This document shows, piece by piece, positions 58,226-64,000 of a DNA stretch of 64,000 bases (positions are counted from its first letter, which is position 1; every line of letters begins with the position of its first letter). Position numbers and translations under genes: made by a program. The notes beneath the pieces are model-generated. The model saw only the letters and a list, made by a program, of their open reading frames with translations. It did no database searches and was not told the DNA's origin. The DNA is taken from the NCBI GenBank assembly GCA_036521075.1, contig DATDIL010000022.1:15887-79886 (forward strand), given 5' to 3'. This stretch comes from DAIDKA01 sp036521075. Lineage in GTDB: Bacteria; Pseudomonadota; Gammaproteobacteria; Steroidobacterales; Steroidobacteraceae.

Positions 58226-60844
58226 ATGTTACGGAACAGCCTGATGCAGTCGGACCTCGAAACGGCCCCCGACCCCGATCCTCGTCGCCACGCCTGGCGG
58301 CTGGGCGTCGGCGCGCATCTGGCGCTGGGCATGGCGATCATGGGCGCCGTGGTACTCGTCGGCCAAGTCGTCACGAACCGGATCACGCACACGGCGGTTG
58401 AGGCCGTCAGTTCACTGCAGCTGCGTTACGAGCCGGAAGCACGCCGCGCCGGGGCCATCATCGAAAAGCTGGCGGCATTCGATCGCCAGGTCGAAGAGTC
58501 GCTGGGGCTGGAAGGCAGTTCCCGTGAGGCCAAGCGCTCCGACCAGGCGGATCTGGAAACGGCGACCACCGATCTGCGCCAGGCCATGGATGCCTGGTTC
58601 CTCGACCCGCAAGCTCGTGGCCAGCTGCTGCTGAAACAGCAGATCAACGCGCACATGGCGGCGGGCCGTGACCTGGCGGGCAAATCCGGACAGCGCCAGC
58701 AGTGGCTGAGCGAACGTCATCGGTTGCTCGAAGCCGAAGGCCGACGCATCGCGAAAGCCGGAGGCGCGGGCCTTGCGATCAACAATACCCAGGTGTGGGC
58801 GCGCAAGTCCCTGGTGGAACTTTCGCAGACCGCAGCCGCGCTGAGTTCGGTCGTGGACCTCGGCGAAGATGGCGCGCGCGCCGAACGTGATTTCGCGGCG
58901 GCCCTCGATCGCAACAACGCCGAACTGATGCGCTCGCCGGGCGTGGCCTGGATGGAGATCATGCGCGAGGACTTCAAGAGTGCGGTGGCGCTGCGCAACG
59001 AAGTCAACCGTTTCGATGCCAGCAACGAGCGCAATCGCCACGAATTCCTGCGCAACGGCGCGCAGCTGATCAGCGACGCGCAGACCCTGCTGCAGGCGCC
59101 GGCGCGCAATGCACTGGCGGCTGCCGCACAACGTGCCGCGCAGGCGGCGAACAACGCACAGCATGCCCTGGTCACGACCGGTATCAGCGTCGAGGTGGTG
59201 GTCGTGCTGGTGTCGCTGGTATTGGCGCTGCGCATCTCGGTGCCGGTCAAGAGGCTTACCGTCGCCACCCGGCGCCTGGCGGCCGGCGAGCGCGCTGTCA
59301 GCGCGCGCAGCAGCGGGTCGGCCGAAATCGCCGAGCTGGCCGATGCCTTCAATGCCATGGCAAGCAAGATCAGCGCCGCGGAGGGTGGCCTGCGGGCCCA
59401 TCAGGCGGTGCTGGAACAGCATGTCGAGGATCGCACCCGCGCCCTGCACCACCTTGCCCACCATGACCCGCTGACCGAACTGCCCAACCGCCGGCACCTG
59501 TCCGCGCGCTTGTCGGCGGCGCTCACCGCTGCGGCGCGTAGCGGGACGCGCATCGCGCTGCTGTTCGTGGATCTTGATAATTTCAAATCCGTCAACGATA
59601 CGCTGGGCCACAGGTTCGGCGATCGGGTGCTGCAGATGGTGGGCCTGAGACTGCAGGAGGCGCTGGGGGACCAGGCCTTCATTGCCCGCCTCGGCGGCGA
59701 TGAATTCACGGTGCTGATCGAAGATGCGTTGAGCGCCGACCATGTGTGTGAGAAGGCCGCGATGGTCATTGAGGCGCTGCAGAAGCCGCTCGCCGTCGAC
59801 GGGCGGCAGTTATCCACCAGCGCCAGTGTCGGGGCAACCATCTATCCGGATCACGCGCGCGATGCCGATGCGCTGTTGCGCACGGCCGACGTTGCGCTGT
59901 TTCACGCCAAGGATCTCGGCCGCAACCGCTTTGCGCTGTACACGCCGGAACTGTATGACGTGGCCGCACACCGCTTCCGCCTCGAGCAGGCGTTGCGTCG
60001 CGCCGTGGAGGCCGGCGATCTGCTGCTGATGTACCAGCCGCAGGTGGCACTGCATACACTGGAAGCCGTCGGCGTCGAGGCCCTGCTGCGCTGGCGCAAG
60101 GCAGACGGACGCATTGCCAGCGCCAGCGAGTTCATTGAAATCGCCGAAGCCACCGGCCTGATGCGCGAACTCACCACCTGGGCGCTGCGTTCGGCAACGT
60201 CCACCGTCAAGGCCTGGCGGGCCATGGGCTGGCACAATGCCTGCGTGGCCATCAATGTCTCAGCCATGCAGTTGCTGGATGGCAGTTTCGTGGACCACGT
60301 CATCGAGGCGTTGTCGGTGACGGGCCTGCCCGGCAATGCGCTGGAGGTCGAAATCACCGAGACCGTAATCCAAACCGGTCCGGCAACACTCGTTGCGCTG
60401 CAGCGCTTGCGGACGCTCGGGGTCGCCGTGGCGCTGGATGACTTCGGCACCGGATACTCATCGTTGGCCTCACTGGCGCAGCTACCCATCACGCGCGTGA
60501 AGCTCGATCGGACACTCATCGAAGAGATTGACCGCAGCCCGCGCTCCGCGGCCATCGCCCGTTCCGTCATCGCCCTGTGTCACGGATTGGGACTGGAAGT
60601 AGTAGCCGAGGGTGTGGAGCGTCCCGGACAGCTGGCGCTGCTGTCTCAATGCGGACCCATCACGGTACAGGGCTTCCTGCTGTCAGCAGCAGTGGAAATG
60701 CAGATCGCGCCGCAAACCGCGGAGAACGCGGCCAGCAAGGCGCGCTTGCTGCTGGCAGGACCCATCGATCCGGCCAGCGACAGTACCCGTGCGGCGGACG
60801 GGTCATTGCTGTTTGTCGGCGCCAAGAGCCGCCGCCGACCTTAG
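58226..60844 (+). CDS. Membrane diguanylate cyclase/phosphodiesterase (HAMP-GGDEF-EAL)
   Basis: An 872-residue protein. A transmembrane helix at about 30-52, a sensor region of about 260 residues rich in Ala/Arg helices, and a second helix (about 310-340) flank a periplasmic domain. A HAMP-like segment follows, then a GGDEF domain with G-G-D-E-F and an EAL domain with G-V-E-A-L-L-R-W, V-E-I-T-E-T and D-D-F-G-T-G-Y-S-S. Both domains keep their catalytic motifs. The R-x-x-D I-site before GGDEF is absent (G and A at those positions). It would both make and break cyclic di-GMP. ATG 58226 is preferred; an in-frame ATG at 58244 is possible. The last 4 bp overlap the convergent phosphodiesterase gene. 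Confidence 0.92.
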   Translation: MLRNSLMQSDLETAPDPDPRRHAWRLGVGAHLALGMAIMGAVVLVGQVVTNRITHTAVEAVSSLQLRYEPEARRAGAIIEKLAAFDRQVEESLGLEGSSREAKRSDQADLETATTDLRQAMDAWFLDPQARGQLLLKQQINAHMAAGRDLAGKSGQRQQWLSERHRLLEAEGRRIAKAGGAGLAINNTQVWARKSLVELSQTAAALSSVVDLGEDGARAERDFAAALDRNNAELMRSPGVAWMEIMREDFKSAVALRNEVNRFDASNERNRHEFLRNGAQLISDAQTLLQAPARNALAAAAQRAAQAANNAQHALVTTGISVEVVVVLVSLVLALRISVPVKRLTVATRRLAAGERAVSARSSGSAEIAELADAFNAMASKISAAEGGLRAHQAVLEQHVEDRTRALHHLAHHDPLTELPNRRHLSARLSAALTAAARSGTRIALLFVDLDNFKSVNDTLGHRFGDRVLQMVGLRLQEALGDQAFIARLGGDEFTVLIEDALSADHVCEKAAMVIEALQKPLAVDGRQLSTSASVGATIYPDHARDADALLRTADVALFHAKDLGRNRFALYTPELYDVAAHRFRLEQALRRAVEAGDLLLMYQPQVALHTLEAVGVEALLRWRKADGRIASASEFIEIAEATGLMRELTTWALRSATSTVKAWRAMGWHNACVAINVSAMQLLDGSFVDHVIEALSVTGLPGNALEVEITETVIQTGPATLVALQRLRTLGVAVALDDFGTGYSSLASLAQLPITRVKLDRTLIEEIDRSPRSAAIARSVIALCHGLGLEVVAEGVERPGQLALLSQCGPITVQGFLLSAAVEMQIAPQTAENAASKARLLLAGPIDPASDSTRAADGSLLFVGAKSRRRP

Positions 60845-61935
60845 GACGGCTCGCTGAGTCTCAACAGTGCGTCGCGCGTACGCACGCCGAGAATCGGCTG
60901 GTCGACAAAGACCCCGTCCAGGCCGGTTTTCAGATAGGCCGTCAGTTCGCCCGCGAGGTCGCCGTAATCCACCGCGTTTGTACCCCGGCGCAGCGGTGCC
61001 GGCAAAAAATGATTCTCCGCGCGAAACGTCCAGGCATGCACCAGCAGCCCTTGCTCGTGTGCGTCATCGACCAGCGCGCTGGGTGATCCGAGGCCGTCTT
61101 GCGCCGTGCGCGCAATCACCAGCGTCTTGTCGACTCCCACCGCGTCGGCGTAGTCCGCGACCTGCGCCAATCCGCGCCGCGTGACCATGCCGGCATAGTT
61201 GCGCGCGTCGCCGGCGAGCACCCAGTCGAAGGGGGCGCCGGCCGCCGCCACCAGCTGCACCAGCGCCGCCGCCGTGAGCGTGCGCAAGATCTGCAGATTG
61301 CCTGTCTCGAAAGACTGGATGAAGACCGGGGCCTGCGGCCCCTCATAGCCGTGGCGGGCCAGTGTCGCCAGCAGCGGTGCCTCCAGGGCCAGTCCAATTG
61401 CGGCAAAATAACTGGGATGCTTGGTCTCAGGATAGATACCGATACGCCGCGGCGCCGGCTCGTGACGTGCGCGCGCCGCGTGCGCGCGGGTCACATCGGC
61501 GCCGTGGGCCAGGTCGAGAATCTCATCCAGTGTCGGGATTTCGAATTGGCCATCAAAGCGCGCATTCGCCGGCCGCAGCTGCGCGATGCGCTCGCGTACC
61601 CGCAGTGTCTTAAGTTCCGCGAGGGTGAAGTCCTCGGTGAACCAACCCTCGATGCTGACCCCGTCGACGACCTTGGTGGTGCGACGCTCGGCGAACTCCA
61701 GATGTTGTTCGACATCGGTGGTGCCGCCGATCTCATTCTCATGGCGCGCCACCAGCACCCCATCGCGGGTGCTGACCAGGTCCGGCTCGATGAAGTCCGC
61801 TCCTTGCTGGATGGCCAGGAAGTACGACAGCAAAGTGTGCTCGGGAACATAGCCGCTGGCACCCCGGTGGCCGATGATCAGCGGCACCAGTGCGCGCGGC
61901 GCGACGGTCTGTCCGGTATCAACGCTATCGGTCAT
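60841..61935 (-). CDS. GlpQ-type glycerophosphodiester phosphodiesterase
   Basis: A 364-residue TIM-barrel enzyme matching the length of E. coli GlpQ (358). The H-R-G-A-S-G-Y-V-P-E-H-T block near residue 23-34 holds the catalytic His and Glu; the E-P-D-L-V block and the Y-P-E-T-K-H-P block also fit. It releases sn-glycerol 3-phosphate and an alcohol from deacylated phospholipids. No signal peptide is present, unlike E. coli GlpQ, so it may be cytoplasmic. It could supply the glpD/glpK pathway, but those genes lie elsewhere in the window. An AGGG sits about 5 nt upstream of the ATG. Confidence 0.9.
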   Translation of the reverse strand: MTDSVDTGQTVAPRALVPLIIGHRGASGYVPEHTLLSYFLAIQQGADFIEPDLVSTRDGVLVARHENEIGGTTDVEQHLEFAERRTTKVVDGVSIEGWFTEDFTLAELKTLRVRERIAQLRPANARFDGQFEIPTLDEILDLAHGADVTRAHAARARHEPAPRRIGIYPETKHPSYFAAIGLALEAPLLATLARHGYEGPQAPVFIQSFETGNLQILRTLTAAALVQLVAAAGAPFDWVLAGDARNYAGMVTRRGLAQVADYADAVGVDKTLVIARTAQDGLGSPSALVDDAHEQGLLVHAWTFRAENHFLPAPLRRGTNAVDYGDLAGELTAYLKTGLDGVFVDQPILGVRTRDALLRLSEPS

Positions 61936-62012
61936 TGCCCTGAACGCAAGTTAAGGAATTCCTACAACGATAGTCGATTCTGCAATGGTCCAACAAGGCA
62001 CCTTCAAAAGTG

Positions 62013-62018
62013 TACGAT
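62013..62018 (+). promoter_or_regulatory. Candidate -10 element of glgB (leaderless)
   Basis: TACGAT ends 7 nt before the ATG at 62026 with no Shine-Dalgarno sequence. The match to TATAAT is only four of six. Confidence 0.3.
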
Positions 62019-62025
62019 CGAACTC

Positions 62026-63918
62026 ATGAGCGAACTGACCGACACCGACATCTACCACTTCCGCGAAGGGACGTTCTTCCGCGCCTACGACAAGCTCGGA
62101 GCGCATCCGCAGACGCTGGACGGTGTCGAGGGTACGCGCTTTGCGGTGTGGGCGCCCAATGCAGCCGCCGTGCACGTGATCGGCGACTTCAATGCGTGGA
62201 GCCACGACGCGCACCCAATGAGCGTCCGTCCCGATGATTCGGGAATCTGGGAGCTGTACATCCCGCAGGTCGGCAAGGGTGCCATCTACAAATATTTCGT
62301 ACGCTCCCGCTATGCCGGCTATGCAGTAGAAAAGAGCGATCCGTACGCCTTCAGGTGCGAGGAGCCACCGCGTACGGGTGCGGTCGTCTGGGACAACGGC
62401 TACGAATGGCAAGACAGCGAATGGGGGCGCAACTGCGCGCGGGTCAATGCCCTCGATGCCCCCTGGTCCATCTACGAAGTGCATCTGGGTTCGTGGCGGC
62501 GCGTGGTCGAGGATGGCAACCGCTCGCTCAACTATCGCGAAGTGGCGCAGCAACTGGCCGCATACGTGGTCGAGATGGGATTCACACACGTCGAACTGAT
62601 GCCCGTCATGGAGCATCCGTTCTTTGGCTCCTGGGGTTACCAGATCACCGGCTACTTCGCCCCCTCCTCGCGCTATGGCACGCCGCAGGATTTCATGTAC
62701 CTCATCGATCACCTGCATGCCATGGGCATCGGTGTGATTCTCGACTGGGTGCCATCGCACTTCCCGAGCGATCAGCACGGACTGGTCTTCTTTGATGGCA
62801 CTCATCTGTACGAACATGCCGATCCGCGCCAGGGATTTCACCCGGAATGGAGCAGCTCCATCTTCAATTACGGTCGTGCCGAGGTCCGAAATTTCCTCGG
62901 CAGCAATGCGCTGTACTGGCTGCAGACCTACCGCGCCGATGCGCTGCGCGTGGACGCGGTGGCCTCCATGCTGTACCTGGACTACGGCCGCAAGTCCGGG
63001 GAGTGGATTCCAAACACCTTCGGCGGTCACGAGAATCTTGAGGCCCGCGACTTCCTGAAGTCACTGAATGAGGCCATCTACCGTGACCATCCCGGCACCC
63101 AGACCATCGCCGAGGAATCCACGGCGTGGCCGCAGGTGTCGCGACCCGTCTACCTCGGCGGGCTGGGCTTCGGCCTGAAGTGGAACATGGGCTGGATGCA
63201 CGACACTTTGAAGTTCTTCCAGACCGATCCGCTGTTCCGCCGCCACCACTTCAATCAGATCACCTTCTCGATCTGGTATGCGTTCACTGAGAACTTCGTG
63301 CTGGCCCTGTCACACGATGAGGTGGTGCACGGCAAAGGCTCACTGATCGGCAAGATGCCGGGAGATGAGTGGCAGCAGTTCGCCAATCTGCGCCTGCTGT
63401 TCGGATATATGTGGGGCCATCCCGGCAAGAAGCTGATCTTCATGGGCTGCGAGTTTGGTCAGAAGCGCGAATGGCAGCACGACAGCAGCCTCGAGTGGCA
63501 CGTGCTGCAGTATCCGTTGCATGCGGGCGTGCAGCGCTGGGTGCGCGACCTGAACCGCTTCTATCGCGAGACACCCGCGCTGTACGAGCAGGATTTCATC
63601 CAGGACGGATTTGAGTGGGTGGATTGCAATGACGCGGATTCGAGCGTGCTGTCCTTCTTGCGCAAGGATCGCACGCGCGGCGCCATCGTCCTCATCATCT
63701 GCAATTTCACACCGATCGTGCGCAGTGGCTATCGCGTCGGCGTACCGCGCGGCGGCCCGTGGCGTGAATGCCTCAACAGCGACGCCACGGACTATGGCGG
63801 CAGCGGCCAGGGCAATCAGGGTCTGGTGCATGCGGATGATCACAGTACGCATGGGCGGCCGCATTCCCTGACATTGACCCTGCCACCGCTGGGCGTGCTC
63901 TTCCTGTCTCCGCAATGA
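62026..63918 (+). CDS. glgB: 1,4-alpha-glucan branching enzyme
   Basis: A 630-residue GH13 enzyme that transfers alpha-1,4-glucan chains to form alpha-1,6 branches in glycogen. A CBM48 domain (V-W-A-P-N-A-A-A-V-H-V-I-G-D-F-N) opens the protein. The catalytic barrel has the R-V-D310-A-V nucleophile, the I-A-E-E-S-T-A-W acid block at 361-368 and the S-H-D-E-V-V-H-G-K motif. The N1 domain of E. coli GlgB (728 aa) is absent. The reading frame extends 927 bp upstream, but that part is opposite the phosphodiesterase gene and lacks homology. glgX follows with a 4-nt overlap. Confidence 0.95.
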   Translation: MSELTDTDIYHFREGTFFRAYDKLGAHPQTLDGVEGTRFAVWAPNAAAVHVIGDFNAWSHDAHPMSVRPDDSGIWELYIPQVGKGAIYKYFVRSRYAGYAVEKSDPYAFRCEEPPRTGAVVWDNGYEWQDSEWGRNCARVNALDAPWSIYEVHLGSWRRVVEDGNRSLNYREVAQQLAAYVVEMGFTHVELMPVMEHPFFGSWGYQITGYFAPSSRYGTPQDFMYLIDHLHAMGIGVILDWVPSHFPSDQHGLVFFDGTHLYEHADPRQGFHPEWSSSIFNYGRAEVRNFLGSNALYWLQTYRADALRVDAVASMLYLDYGRKSGEWIPNTFGGHENLEARDFLKSLNEAIYRDHPGTQTIAEESTAWPQVSRPVYLGGLGFGLKWNMGWMHDTLKFFQTDPLFRRHHFNQITFSIWYAFTENFVLALSHDEVVHGKGSLIGKMPGDEWQQFANLRLLFGYMWGHPGKKLIFMGCEFGQKREWQHDSSLEWHVLQYPLHAGVQRWVRDLNRFYRETPALYEQDFIQDGFEWVDCNDADSSVLSFLRKDRTRGAIVLIICNFTPIVRSGYRVGVPRGGPWRECLNSDATDYGGSGQGNQGLVHADDHSTHGRPHSLTLTLPPLGVLFLSPQ

Positions 63919-64000
63919 CCGCGGTCTGGCCCGGTAACCCGTATCCACGTGGCGCCACCTGGGATGGCGAAGGCGTCAATTTTTCGCTGTTCTCGGAAAA
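63915..64000 (+). CDS. glgX: Glycogen debranching enzyme GlgX, N-terminal fragment (runs off the window)
   Basis: Twenty-eight complete codons are visible, reading T-A-V-W-P-G-N-P-Y-P-R-G-A-T-W-D and G-V-N-F-S-L-F-S-E, the typical opening of GlgX/TreX-type isoamylases. It removes limit-dextrin branches. The ATG overlaps the glgB stop by 4 nt (ATGA), so branching and debranching enzymes are co-translated. Confidence 0.9.
   Translation, partial: MTAVWPGNPYPRGATWDGEGVNFSLFSE

Noticed and set aside
58219..58260. An alternative ATG at 58219 for the GGDEF-EAL protein
   Set aside because: It is out of frame with the conserved protein; ATG 58226 is in frame.

Overview
This window is GC-rich, densely packed chromosomal DNA from a gammaproteobacterium. 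The 180-kDa-type NAD-glutamate dehydrogenase, RraB and ZapE proteins, azurin, and the TonB-receptor/PnuT thiamine locus all fit this. My best guess at order level is the Steroidobacterales/Nevskiales/Xanthomonadales neighbourhood, which is inference from gene content only. I see no phage, insertion sequence, integrase or CRISPR array. Composition looks uniform, so this reads as core or stable accessory chromosome. One tRNA gene, Arg(TCG), is present.

Layout. 1-5.9 kb: 3' end of zapE, NAD-glutamate dehydrogenase, phosphoglycerate mutase. 5.9-10.7 kb (minus strand): a thiamine acquisition operon behind a TPP riboswitch (TonB-dependent receptor, small thiamine-binding-like protein, PnuT transporter, sugar-kinase-like thiamine kinase), followed by a 2Fe-2S ferredoxin and rraB. 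10.7-21.2 kb: PhzF-type isomerase, MFS exporter with a ModF-like double ABC ATPase, glpD-glpK, a TPR/GGDEF sensor, a LigB-type dioxygenase and a YdcF-type membrane protein. 21.4-35.1 kb (minus strand): a tightly coupled eight-gene operon encoding DUF4159, a vWA/glutamine-amidotransferase-like membrane protein, a caspase-fold secreted protein with Ser where the Cys nucleophile is expected, a TPR gluzincin, a MoxR AAA+ ATPase, DUF58, BatA and DUF4175. This is the most system-like locus in the window.

35.2-43.8 kb: multicopper oxidase, Wzi-like outer membrane barrel, CAP-domain protein, PadR regulator, a TonB-like pair that appears broken, HDOD signalling protein, tRNA-Arg, Tat-exported flavin amine oxidase and a small secreted protein. 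43.8-49.1 kb: a molybdenum cofactor cluster (moeA, moaA, moaC, a mobA-moaD fusion, a moaE-moeB-rhodanese fusion). 49.1-54.4 kb: proB-proA, an acidic-tailed small protein coupled to a D-2-hydroxyacid dehydrogenase, and a lipoprotein with an alpha/beta-hydrolase fold but no catalytic residues. 54.3-58.1 kb (minus strand): a small Cys-containing protein, ferredoxin-NADP reductase, azurin, tesB, CpeT-like protein. 58.2-64 kb: GGDEF/EAL protein, GlpQ-type phosphodiesterase, glgB and the start of glgX.

Two window-wide patterns stand out. First, at least seven genes lack a Shine-Dalgarno sequence and have a good -10 hexamer ending 6-7 nt before the ATG, suggesting leaderless transcripts. Second, all nine convergent gene pairs overlap or are separated by at most 7 bp, leaving no room for ordinary hairpin terminators between stop codons.
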